Shown here in pieces: positions 9,444 through 17,218 of a stretch of DNA of 64,000 bases. A program made the translations under genes and the position numbers. Position 1 is the first letter of the stretch, and each line of letters begins with the position of its first letter. Below the pieces are notes generated by a model that searched no databases, was not told the DNA's origin, and worked only from the letters and a program-made list of their open reading frames with translations. The stretch comes from Bradyrhizobium embrapense (GTDB lineage Bacteria > Pseudomonadota > Alphaproteobacteria > Rhizobiales > Xanthobacteraceae): NCBI RefSeq assembly GCF_001189235.2, contig NZ_LFIP02000001.1, positions 62,001-126,000 of the forward strand. Direction: 5' to 3'.

Positions 9444-9469
9444 AAAGAAAAAGGCGCCAGAGGCGCCTT
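9444..9469 (-). terminator. Intrinsic terminator or attenuator before the tail tube gene
   Basis: An 8-bp perfect stem AAGGCGCC/GGCGCCTT with a 3-nt loop is followed on the minus strand by TTTTTCTTT. It sits between the 84-residue gene and the tail tube Shine-Dalgarno, so it would reduce read-through from head genes or mark a processed 5' end. Confidence 0.75.
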
Positions 9470-9497
9470 GCGTGAGGTCAGGAATTGTGGGTGATGA

Positions 9498-9752
9498 CTA
9501 TTTTTCGGACGTCGGCGGAGCTGCCTTCGGGAGCGGCTCGGGCTTGTCCGGCGCGACGAACACGGGCGCCGACGGCGGGCCTGGCAGCGGCGCAGGCTTG
9601 TCGCCCTGCTCCTTGATGAAGCCGCGCGACTTCAGCGTCTCGATGGTGTGCGGCTCGATATGATCGTCCGAGCGGACAACGTTGCTGCGGTCGTCATCGG
9701 GCTTGAAGCGGCGGTTCACGGTGTTGAACGGCTTCACGACGTCATAGTCCAT
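9498..9752 (-). CDS. Small hypothetical structural-operon protein
   Basis: An 84-residue protein starting MDYDVVKPFNTVNRRF, with a Pro/Ala-rich C-terminal half. The first 50 residues resemble the short proteins found next to tail genes in many siphophages, but no function is assigned. The terminator at 9444-9469 lies directly downstream. Confidence 0.65.
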   Translation of the reverse strand: MDYDVVKPFNTVNRRFKPDDDRSNVVRSDDHIEPHTIETLKSRGFIKEQGDKPAPLPGPPSAPVFVAPDKPEPLPKAAPPTSEK

Positions 9753-9761
9753 TGCTGTCTC

Positions 9762-10241
9762 CTATTCGGCCTCGGTCAGGCGCCATTCAATGCTGACGGA
9801 CATCAGGTAATAGTTCGCGTTCTCGGCTCCGGGATCACCGGCGCCCATGTCGGCGTCCAAGAACTCGAGGCGATCATTGAGCATCGTCTTGCCGCGGAAC
9901 ATGTTCGCGAGTCCCTTGGCGATCCGGCGAGCGTCGCGCGATCCAATGCCGCGAGGCGTGAAGACGTGGAACCAGAGCGTTCCTTCCTCATCCCAGCGAT
10001 TGCCGCCGGGATCGACACCGCCGCCGATCGATTGTTGCCCGTACAACTGGCTGTTCAGGATGACCAGAACCCAACTCTTGATCTCTCCACTCGGAGAACT
10101 GTCTCCCTCGTTCTCGTAAACGAGCGGCGCGACGCTGAAATCCCAGTCGCCCGCTACCAACTGGTTATTGGTGACATCGACGTAACCAAGATAGCCGCGG
10201 ATCGCGTCGAACACCTCGTCGTACGGTTGATCCACCATCAC
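9762..10241 (-). CDS. Tail terminator-like protein
   Basis: A 159-residue protein overlapping the next gene upstream by 4 bp (ATGA). Size and position between the gp10-like protein and the tail tube are those of the tail terminator (lambda gpU role), which caps the growing tail. It contains a beta-rich core ending SVSIEWRLTEAE, a pattern common in this group. The function call depends on gene order. Confidence 0.65.
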   Translation of the reverse strand: MMVDQPYDEVFDAIRGYLGYVDVTNNQLVAGDWDFSVAPLVYENEGDSSPSGEIKSWVLVILNSQLYGQQSIGGGVDPGGNRWDEEGTLWFHVFTPRGIGSRDARRIAKGLANMFRGKTMLNDRLEFLDADMGAGDPGAENANYYLMSVSIEWRLTEAE

Positions 10242-10891
10242 TCGACCTTCATCGTCATGACCAGCGCCGGGTATGTCATCTGCGCACCGGCCGCGGTGTC
10301 AGCCCTGAGCCTCGTTCTGGCGAACGGGCGATAGCCGCGCCGGAACTTCCCCTTCAGGATGTAGCCGCCAGGCAGCGTAATCATCGTCCGCTTGGCCGTG
10401 ACGAAGTTGCCGAACCGCGCCATGACCATCTTCCGAACGTCTTCGATAATGCCCGGCGGCACCGACATCCGCATGTGACCGACGTCGATCTTGCGGCTGT
10501 AAGGCCGATTGTTCGTCAATATGACGGTCGAGTTGATCGAGATGGTGTCGAAGTTCGCTACCACGCCGCCAGGCGTCATGATGAACCACGACTTCTTGTA
10601 GTCGCCGGACTTCTCCGGTGATCTATCGACCGCGGCTTGCAGCGCGAGCTCGATAATTTCCTGCCACCACCTGAAGACGTAGAGAATCGGCCCCGGCGGC
10701 TCGACCGTGTCTTCGTCGGCTTCGGGACGACCGTTGACGTACTTGTCGTAGCGCTCGGACCCGACGCCTTCCTGGATGGCCTTCGACAGTTCGGAGCGAG
10801 CGAAGGCCGCCAGTTCCCTTGCGATGTTCTCCGGCGCGATCCCGGCGGTTGCCAACTGGAGATCGCGCGCGAACGTCGAGATCCTGGCCAT
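10238..10891 (-). CDS. Tail completion / HK97 gp10-like protein
   Basis: A 217-residue basic protein. The motif P-x-x-S-G-x-x-x-x-S (DRSPEKSGDYKKSW) followed by a beta-rich half with NNRPYSRKIDVG is typical of HK97 gp10-like neck and tail completion proteins. It lies between the head-tail stopper and the tail terminator. Confidence 0.7.
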   Translation of the reverse strand: MARISTFARDLQLATAGIAPENIARELAAFARSELSKAIQEGVGSERYDKYVNGRPEADEDTVEPPGPILYVFRWWQEIIELALQAAVDRSPEKSGDYKKSWFIMTPGGVVANFDTISINSTVILTNNRPYSRKIDVGHMRMSVPPGIIEDVRKMVMARFGNFVTAKRTMITLPGGYILKGKFRRGYRPFARTRLRADTAAGAQMTYPALVMTMKVE

Positions 10892-10893
10892 CG

Positions 10894-11274
10894 CTAACCG
10901 TCTACCATCATCTTGACGCGGACAATCTCGCCATTTACGGCGATAGCGTCGCTCGCCTTCACCGTCTTCGGCTTGCCTTTGATGACTACGACATCGCCGA
11001 TCACCGGAATGCCGGGGTCAACATCGAACGGCGGGGCCGGCCGTGGTGGCGCATGCTGCGGCCAGCCCGCAGCCCTGATTTGCGTCATCGAGATGATGAC
11101 GACCGACGGCTCTTTATAGATACCCTTTGTGAGTTCCTCAGCGTTGAGGCGATAGCTTCGGACGTGCGCACGGACTGGGACCTCGTCCTTGTTCGCGCCG
11201 ATATTGCGGCGAAGGACGATGTCCTCGCCCTCGGCCTGCAACGATGCATCGAGGTCGTCGATGTGGTCGCTCAT
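10894..11274 (-). CDS. Head-tail stopper-like protein
   Basis: A 126-residue protein in the position of the head closure (stopper) protein, immediately downstream of the gp6-like adaptor. The segment PVIGDVVVIKGKPKTVKA fits the small SH3-like beta-barrel of stoppers. Assignment is by size and order, with limited sequence support. Confidence 0.6.
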   Translation of the reverse strand: MSDHIDDLDASLQAEGEDIVLRRNIGANKDEVPVRAHVRSYRLNAEELTKGIYKEPSVVIISMTQIRAAGWPQHAPPRPAPPFDVDPGIPVIGDVVVIKGKPKTVKASDAIAVNGEIVRVKMMVDG

Positions 11275-11277
11275 GGC

Positions 11278-11949
11278 CTACACCGACCGGGAGCGGTAAG
11301 GAGCCAGCTTGGCCTGGATGTCCGGCGGCAGGCCACCGCCCTGCGCGAGACCGCCTACCCAATATTCCCTGGCGTCGATGTCCTGGACATCCAGCGATTT
11401 TAGCAGCGGATCGCGAGTCCGTGCGGCCCGCATGCCCTTGACGATGTCGACGACGGCGGACTCGATGTCGTATGGCAACGTTCGGGCAGCGCCCTGGTCT
11501 GGCAGCAGCCATCCTGCGGTAAACCTGACCTCGATCTTGACCCGACAGCGCCAGAAGCACTCCTGATAGAAACCGAGGCCCCGCAATCTGGTCAGGACGC
11601 CGTTCCGCCCCTCGAGCTCATACTGCTCGGCGGTGAGATCGACATCATTCTCTTTGATGTAGGCGATCGCGGTCACCGGCCTGCGAGCCAGGACCAGCTT
11701 GGTCAGACCGCGATGCTGGTCCCGGAGTAGGAAGGTCTGGATCAGTTCCTCCGACGCCAGCGTGCGCGTGCCGTCATCGGCCATTGTCACCCTAAGATGG
11801 GAGCACACCATCGCGCTGGCGCGCGCGATGGCTTCGTCGATATAGGCATCTTCGGCCGTGCCGCTGATTTTCAGGTCGGATTTGATCGTATCCCGGAGGG
11901 TCAGCGCAGTCAGCGCTGCCGGGACCGCCCGAACGATGGTGCTCAGCAT
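11278..11949 (-). CDS. Head-tail connector (gp6-like adaptor)
   Basis: A 223-residue protein. The early acidic helix DEAIARASAMVCSHL and the late helices around YDIESAVVDIVKGMRAAR follow the mostly helical gp6/gp15 adaptor plan. It stands between capsid-associated genes and the stopper. The middle contains LARRPVTAI and a YELE strand region often seen in this family. Confidence 0.75.
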   Translation of the reverse strand: MLSTIVRAVPAALTALTLRDTIKSDLKISGTAEDAYIDEAIARASAMVCSHLRVTMADDGTRTLASEELIQTFLLRDQHRGLTKLVLARRPVTAIAYIKENDVDLTAEQYELEGRNGVLTRLRGLGFYQECFWRCRVKIEVRFTAGWLLPDQGAARTLPYDIESAVVDIVKGMRAARTRDPLLKSLDVQDIDAREYWVGGLAQGGGLPPDIQAKLAPYRSRSV

Positions 11950-11980
11950 CTACGCCTCACCAGCACAGCCGATCCAGATA

Positions 11981-12487
11981 TCAGCCGGCCTTGGAAGCGC
12001 CGGCGCCAGCGTCCGTGCCGGCAGCACTGCCACCGGCGCCGTCCTGCGCGCCGCCGGCGGCCGCCTGACCTCCGGTGCCCTCCGACTGCCCCTCCGAATG
12101 ACCATCGGTGGTATCGCCGGTCTGACCAGCAGCCGAAGTCTCGGGGTTCGCGCGGCGATCGACTTCCGCCTGGACGATCGTGCGAGCCTCATCGGTGCCT
12201 GCCACTGGTTTGCCGAAGATCTTCTCGGCCAGCGCCTTCAGCGCGAACCATTTCAGCTTCGACCAGTTCTCCGGGATCTCGACCTGGCCATCGACCACGA
12301 TGACTTTCCCCCCACCATCACCAGCGCCGGCGGCGTCAGCCCCTTCGCTGCCCTCCGGGACTGCCAGCCCATATTTCAGCGCGGTCTCGGCGAGATCACC
12401 ATCGATCACATCGCCTTCGACGAAATTGGTTGGATCGGTCTCGCCGTCCCTGACACCCGGAAAGGGCGTAATGACTACTGCGCTCAT
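11981..12487 (-). CDS. Hypothetical head-operon protein with Gly/Ala-rich tail
   Basis: A 168-residue acidic protein. Residues 1-100 include an ordered segment (NWSKLKWFALKALAEKIFG) with a helix of the kind seen in head-fibre-like or HI1506-type proteins. Residues 110-168 are low-complexity Gly/Ala/Gln/Ser. It lies between the putative decoration protein and the connector. Function not known. Confidence 0.65.
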   Translation of the reverse strand: MSAVVITPFPGVRDGETDPTNFVEGDVIDGDLAETALKYGLAVPEGSEGADAAGAGDGGGKVIVVDGQVEIPENWSKLKWFALKALAEKIFGKPVAGTDEARTIVQAEVDRRANPETSAAGQTGDTTDGHSEGQSEGTGGQAAAGGAQDGAGGSAAGTDAGAGASKAG

Positions 12488-12514
12488 GGCAGATCTCCCT
12501 TAGTTTGGAACACA

Positions 12515-12553
12515 CGACCCCAGGTCGCGGCGCCGTTTGGACGACGGCGCCGC
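12515..12553. other. Two adjacent stem-loops in a head-gene gap
   Basis: CGACC-CCA-GGTCG (12515-12527) is followed by a perfect 10-bp stem GCGGCGCCGT/ACGGCGCCGC with a 7-nt loop (12527-12553). There is no T-tract on either strand, so an mRNA processing or stability structure is more likely than a terminator. Confidence 0.55.
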
Positions 12554-12577
12554 ACCGGATCGCGAGAGCCTCTCAGG

Positions 12578-12973
12578 TTACGCAAGTGGCGAGACGCGGG
12601 CCCGCGAGCGGATGACTGCCATCGACTGCAGCATGCCCGTGGTCGCGCCAGCCGTGACGATCGAGCCACGGACATAGCGCTTGCTGCCGACATAACCGAC
12701 GCGCTGAACAGCGTTCTGGCCGGCAGCGCTCGTAACCGGGGCGAAACCGCCCTGGATGTCGGAGGCAGCAGCGGCGACGTAGTTTGTGCCATCGTCGCTG
12801 TGCTGGATCGACGGGGTATGCGAGCCATCGGTCCAGGCGCCGGCTTCGAATGCGAACATCACGCTCTCGTAGCCCTGGAGGTCGACGGTTGCGCCGTTCG
12901 CGGTGCCGTTCACACGGGCCGCCGGCGCAAGGGTCTGAGCAACGTCAACGTTGCTCCGGAGATCACGCTTCAT
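12578..12973 (-). CDS. Probable capsid decoration or head-associated protein
   Basis: A 131-residue beta-rich protein directly downstream of the capsid gene in transcription order. It contains VDLQGYESVMFAFEAG, HSDDGTNY and a C-terminal VGSKRYVRGSIVTAG pattern found in small phage head proteins that follow the major capsid gene. The exact role (decoration or stabilisation) is inferred from position. Confidence 0.65.
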   Translation of the reverse strand: MKRDLRSNVDVAQTLAPAARVNGTANGATVDLQGYESVMFAFEAGAWTDGSHTPSIQHSDDGTNYVAAAASDIQGGFAPVTSAAGQNAVQRVGYVGSKRYVRGSIVTAGATTGMLQSMAVIRSRARVSPLA

Positions 12974-13017
12974 AGCGCTGGTCCCTTCTGAAGGTTGAGG
13001 AAATGGTGGAGCAGTGC

Positions 13018-13043
13018 CGCGGCCCGGCGAGCGCCGAGCCGCG
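13018..13043. other. Strong stem-loop after the capsid gene
   Basis: CGCGGC-c-CGGC-GAGC-GCCG-a-GCCGCG forms a 10-bp stem with one mismatch, 25 bp past the capsid stop in the direction of transcription. With no U-tract it probably protects the abundant capsid mRNA end rather than terminating it. Confidence 0.5.
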
Positions 13044-13068
13044 CTAATGAACGATGCTCGAAGCGCGC

Positions 13069-14487
13069 TTACGCGAACTTCAGGAGCTTGATCGCCTCGA
13101 AGTTCTGGACACCACCGCCGACGCGCTTAGTCGTGTAGAACAGCACGTAGGGCTTGGCGGTGTACGGGTCGCGCAGGACGCGGATGCCGATCCGATCGAT
13201 GATCAGATAGCCGCGCTTGAAGTCGCCATAGGCGACCGAGAGCGAGTTGGCACCCATGTCCGGCATGTCCGGCATCTCGACCGCCGGCCGTCCGAGAATC
13301 TCCTCAATGAAGCCCTCCTGGCGGAGGACCATGTTGAGAAGATAGTTGCCCTGGCCATCCTTCAGCTTCCGGATCGCACCGAGCGTGCCGCGGTTCGCGA
13401 TGAACGTCGAATTGATGCGGTACGGGCTCTTCACCGAATGCAGGAGGTCGACCAGGCAGTCCGCCGGGTTGGTGGCCGCGAAGGCGCCGGCTGCACCGGT
13501 GGTCACAAAGCCGATCTTGCCCCAGGCATAGGCGGCATTCGCAACAGTCTGATAACCGCCAATGATACCGTTCGGCTTGTTCTGGCCGTCGCCGACCACG
13601 AAGGCGTTGCCCTCCTGACGAGCGAACTCCAGTTGCACCTCGCCGGCGATCCAGGCGCCGATGTCGACGAAGGCATCGTCGAGAAGGCTCTGGGAAGCTG
13701 CCGGCATGGCGTACATTTCCATGACCGGGAACTTCAGTTCGCTCAAATTCGAGCCCGCGGTCTGCGGACGGGAATCGACTTCGCCGACCCAGCCCGACGC
13801 CGTACCGTGCTGGTTGACCAGCTTGCGGTACTCCGAGGTGCCAATCGTGCGGACCGTGGCAAGATCGCGCATCGGCGAGATCTGCTGCACAACCTCGTCG
13901 ATCGTCTGCTCGATCTCCGGCAGAACGGTGTAGCCACCATCCGGATCGGAGCCGATCGACATCGCGGCCTTGACCTCGAGGTCGCGAAGCGCCGAAGCGC
14001 CACCCTGGAGGGCGTTCTCACCACGGCGGAAGTACGTGGCGAACGCCTTAGCGTACTCCGGCAGGTTCGGGTTCGAGACGCGCGGATCCTTGGAGGCCTT
14101 GGCGCCACCACCGCCGAGAGCGGTCAGGGAAGCCTGCTTCTCGTTGAGCTTCTCGATGTCCGCCAGCACCTTCTTGATGAGGGCGTCGGCATCCTTGTTC
14201 GCCTGGACAAGCTCATCGACCGAGGCGTTGATCTTGTTGACCTTCTCGTCGGTTACGGCGTCCGCCTTGTTCTTCAGGGCGGCATCGTTCTCCGTCTTGA
14301 AGGTGGCGAAGGTCGCCTGGAGCTGTTCGTAGCTGGTCTTCTGGGCAGCCTTGAACTGGTCCAGATTGGTGGTGAGCTGCTGCACGAGCTCAGCAACGTT
14401 CGCACCGTCAGCACGGATACCGCCGAGCATGAGGGCACGAGGCGCAGCCGACTGCAGCGCGCGCGGATTAACGTGGCGCATAGCCAA
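13069..14487 (-). CDS. Major capsid protein, HK97 family
   Basis: A 472-residue HK97-fold coat protein. Residues about 30-120 form a predicted coiled coil (the delta/scaffolding domain). It is followed by a Gly/Ala/Lys linker and the KAFATYFRRGE segment, near which HK97 capsids are cut by the prohead protease. The core includes GGYTVLPEIEQTIDE and the C-terminal FEAIKLLKFA typical of the family. It is preceded by protease and portal genes as expected. Confidence 0.95.
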   Translation of the reverse strand: MAMRHVNPRALQSAAPRALMLGGIRADGANVAELVQQLTTNLDQFKAAQKTSYEQLQATFATFKTENDAALKNKADAVTDEKVNKINASVDELVQANKDADALIKKVLADIEKLNEKQASLTALGGGGAKASKDPRVSNPNLPEYAKAFATYFRRGENALQGGASALRDLEVKAAMSIGSDPDGGYTVLPEIEQTIDEVVQQISPMRDLATVRTIGTSEYRKLVNQHGTASGWVGEVDSRPQTAGSNLSELKFPVMEMYAMPAASQSLLDDAFVDIGAWIAGEVQLEFARQEGNAFVVGDGQNKPNGIIGGYQTVANAAYAWGKIGFVTTGAAGAFAATNPADCLVDLLHSVKSPYRINSTFIANRGTLGAIRKLKDGQGNYLLNMVLRQEGFIEEILGRPAVEMPDMPDMGANSLSVAYGDFKRGYLIIDRIGIRVLRDPYTAKPYVLFYTTKRVGGGVQNFEAIKLLKFA

Positions 14488-14509
14488 TTCCTTCAGATTT
14501 TGAGGGGTT

Positions 14510-15904
14510 TCAGGACTTCAGGGACTGATTCAGGCCAGCGAGGGCCGCGATCAGGTCAGCGTCACCAGCGCCAGGCGTGGTGGTGGTGACGTCAGCGCCA
14601 GGCTTGACGTCGGTTTGACCAGCGGTCGCCGCAGGCGAGCCGCTCTTCAAATCTCGGATGAGCGAACGGAACGTGCCGCGGGACATGCCTTCATGTCCGG
14701 CATCGTTCTTCGTCAGGATCTTCTCGATTTCGCGCACCGCCGGCGTGCCTTCCTGGCTCGCCGCGCTCACGATCATGTTGCGGGCCTGCGCCGCCGGGAC
14801 ATGGCCACGGCGGACCAACGCAGCCTCGATGTGGAGAGCCGCAATCTTCGACTTCGAGCTCGCCGCCGCGGCCTTGTCTTCCTTGATCTTGTCCTGCGAC
14901 AGGATCGTATCGGCGAACCCCTCGTCGATCGCCTGCTTCGCGCCGATGAACGTCTCGTCGTCCATGTAGTTCTGGACGTGGGCGGTCTTCATGTCGGTGC
15001 GGGCGACGTAGATGTCGCACAGCGCCTGATCGAAAGGCTCGAGATAGTCAGCGACGTCGCGCATGTCGTTGCGGTTGCCGATCGCCATGACCCAGCAGTT
15101 GTGGATCATGATGAAGGCGCCCTGCCCGATCTGGATCTCGTCGCCGGCCATGGCGATCACCGATGCGGCGCTCGCGGCCAGCGCCATGACCTTCACGGTC
15201 ACTTTGCCCGGATACTGGTTGAACAGATTGTAGATCGAGATGCCTTCGAACATATCGCCGCCGGGCGAATTGATCTGCACCTCGACCGGTTGGCCGCCGA
15301 AGCTTTTCAGCTGGTCCGAGATCCACTTATCGGTGATGCCGCCACCGGTCCAAAAGTCGTAACCGATGACGTCGAAGATCTCGATGACGTTCTTCTCGTC
15401 AGCGGCCGCGGCGCGAATGCCGGGATTCCAGCGCGAGAAGCAGTCCGGGCTCGCCGGCGCCGAACTCGCGAGATCGGACCGCGGCTGCACCTCAATCCGA
15501 GGCGGGCGGTTCGCGACCGTGATCGCGCCGGCGCTCGGGCCCTTTCCGGCGTCGGCCTGGCTCGAGTCGCTGTCGCCGTTGATCTCATCGAGCAGCGCGC
15601 CGGCAGCGTCATAGATGGCCTTGTCCTTCTGCGCGCTCGAACGTGACCGGATCGACACCAGCGCGCTTTTGTAGATCTTGCCACCCTTCGCGAAGGGATA
15701 CTTCCAGTGGTCCTTGGTGTCGAAGCTCTCGGTCGTGTCGACGCCGAGATGGTTCTTGCCATAGGTCGCCCAATCCGTGCCGGCATCACCGAGCAACGCA
15801 TTGCCGTCGTCGGCAGTGAATGACCACGCCGAGTCCCGATCGATGTTGTCGCCGGCGATGAGTTCGCGCGCGTAGGCGCGGCCGGCGCGATTGAGATCAG
15901 CCAT
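14510..15904 (-). CDS. Prohead protease, ClpP/S14 type with N-terminal extension
   Basis: A 464-residue protein. Residues about 170-345 are a ClpP-like serine protease: INSPGGDMFEG oxyanion segment (about 211-221), probable nucleophile Ser248 in ALAASAASVIAMAG and His268 in MIHN. The first 115 residues (HWKYPFAKGGKIYKSAL region) form a separate domain seen fused to such proteases in some alphaproteobacterial phages. The C-terminal 60 residues are low complexity. It would cleave the capsid delta domain during head maturation. Confidence 0.9.
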   Translation of the reverse strand: MADLNRAGRAYARELIAGDNIDRDSAWSFTADDGNALLGDAGTDWATYGKNHLGVDTTESFDTKDHWKYPFAKGGKIYKSALVSIRSRSSAQKDKAIYDAAGALLDEINGDSDSSQADAGKGPSAGAITVANRPPRIEVQPRSDLASSAPASPDCFSRWNPGIRAAAADEKNVIEIFDVIGYDFWTGGGITDKWISDQLKSFGGQPVEVQINSPGGDMFEGISIYNLFNQYPGKVTVKVMALAASAASVIAMAGDEIQIGQGAFIMIHNCWVMAIGNRNDMRDVADYLEPFDQALCDIYVARTDMKTAHVQNYMDDETFIGAKQAIDEGFADTILSQDKIKEDKAAAASSKSKIAALHIEAALVRRGHVPAAQARNMIVSAASQEGTPAVREIEKILTKNDAGHEGMSRGTFRSLIRDLKSGSPAATAGQTDVKPGADVTTTTPGAGDADLIAALAGLNQSLKS

Positions 15905-15916
15905 GTGCCCTCTCGA

Positions 15917-17209
15917 TTACTTTGATGTCGGAGCGTTCGGATCGTGCGCGGCCAAGTCGTTGGTCGCTTTGTTCGCATCCTGCATGTTCACGGCCTGCAG
16001 GTAGGTATCGCCGCCTTCGATCGGATTCTCGTCTTCCATCTCGCGGACGTCGTTCGCCGACCACCAGCCCCATTGACGGCCGACGGCGTACGACAGCATC
16101 CGCGTCTTGATGTCAGCCCGCATCAGGCCCGCTGGATTGATCCGGACGTAGAGATTCGGATCGTCGGCCGGCTGCAGGTCGCGCTTGATCGCGTCTTGCC
16201 ACATCGTGAACCAGTCCTGGAGCGTGTAGGCGACGAACCCGATGCCCATCGACTCGATGCCGGAGCCCCACGACGTTTGCTTTGTCGTCAGACCGACCAT
16301 GAACGGCGGCACGCCGAAGAACATGCAGATCTCAGTCGCCGTGATCTCCCGGTTCTCGATGAACTGCATATCCTCGTTGCTGAGGTCGACCTTCTCCCAT
16401 TTCAACCCGCCCTCGAGGATGAGGGTTTTGTGCGCGTTCTCTGCTCCGCGGTACTCGTCGAGGTTGGCCTTCAGGCGATCCTTTTCCGGATCGTCCATCT
16501 CACCCTCGGTTGACAGCACCGTCCCAACCGAGGTGCCGTTCTTGTACATCTTAGCCAAGCGTTTCTCGGACTGGATCGAGATGCCGAGCGTCTCACGGGC
16601 GAAACCGAGTACCGACAAGCCGTTGATGCCGTCGAGCGACATGCCACGGAGATGCAGCATGTCTTCCTGGGCGATGGTGACCTGACCACCGTCGGGGCGC
16701 GTATAGGTGTATGTCAGCGTGAAGTCGGAATTCTGCCTCACTTGCATGGCGCCGGTCAGCGGGATCAGCCACTTGATCTTGCCGATGGCACCACGAACGA
16801 TCAGCGCGTAGCCGTTACCGCGCATCAACACCATCATCTGCATGAGGCGCTTGAACTCGCTCGGCGTCTGCCAAGGGTTCGGCTTCGTCTTCAGGACGTT
16901 CCAAATCACGGCGTCCTCGGCGTCGACCCGGTTCTTCCCGACACGCCGCTTGATGTCCATTGGCAGCGTCGCCATAGCGCCGCAGATGATGGCCGAACAC
17001 CGATATGCGGTGGCAACCTTCAGCGCGCTATGCGGCGTGACCGGCGCGCCGGCCTCGCTTTCATAGCCGCGGCCGCGCAGCCATTCCGACACCCGAGGGT
17101 CGTCGAGGTCGAGCATCTCCGACACCTCGACGGATGCATTGATCCGCGGCTCGCGCCGCTGCTCGACTGGAACGCCGCCGCCAGATCTGAAGAAATCGAG
17201 AAATCCCAT
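15917..17209 (-). CDS. Portal protein, HK97 family
   Basis: A 430-residue phage portal protein forming the DNA entry vertex. Typical features are the N-terminal ATAYRCSAIICGAMATLPM helix, LMVLMRGNGYALIVR in the wing, and the LSNEDMQFIENREITATEI segment with VPPFMVG. It lies between TerL and the protease, separated by 9 and 12 bp. Length is normal for the family. Confidence 0.95.
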   Translation of the reverse strand: MGFLDFFRSGGGVPVEQRREPRINASVEVSEMLDLDDPRVSEWLRGRGYESEAGAPVTPHSALKVATAYRCSAIICGAMATLPMDIKRRVGKNRVDAEDAVIWNVLKTKPNPWQTPSEFKRLMQMMVLMRGNGYALIVRGAIGKIKWLIPLTGAMQVRQNSDFTLTYTYTRPDGGQVTIAQEDMLHLRGMSLDGINGLSVLGFARETLGISIQSEKRLAKMYKNGTSVGTVLSTEGEMDDPEKDRLKANLDEYRGAENAHKTLILEGGLKWEKVDLSNEDMQFIENREITATEICMFFGVPPFMVGLTTKQTSWGSGIESMGIGFVAYTLQDWFTMWQDAIKRDLQPADDPNLYVRINPAGLMRADIKTRMLSYAVGRQWGWWSANDVREMEDENPIEGGDTYLQAVNMQDANKATNDLAAHDPNAPTSK

Positions 17210-17218
17210 TCAGACCCC

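Noticed and set aside
13054-14589. 511-residue plus-strand frame
   Set aside because: Antisense to the major capsid gene; high GC leaves long shadow frames. It has no ribosome site and low-complexity Arg/Leu/Asp content.
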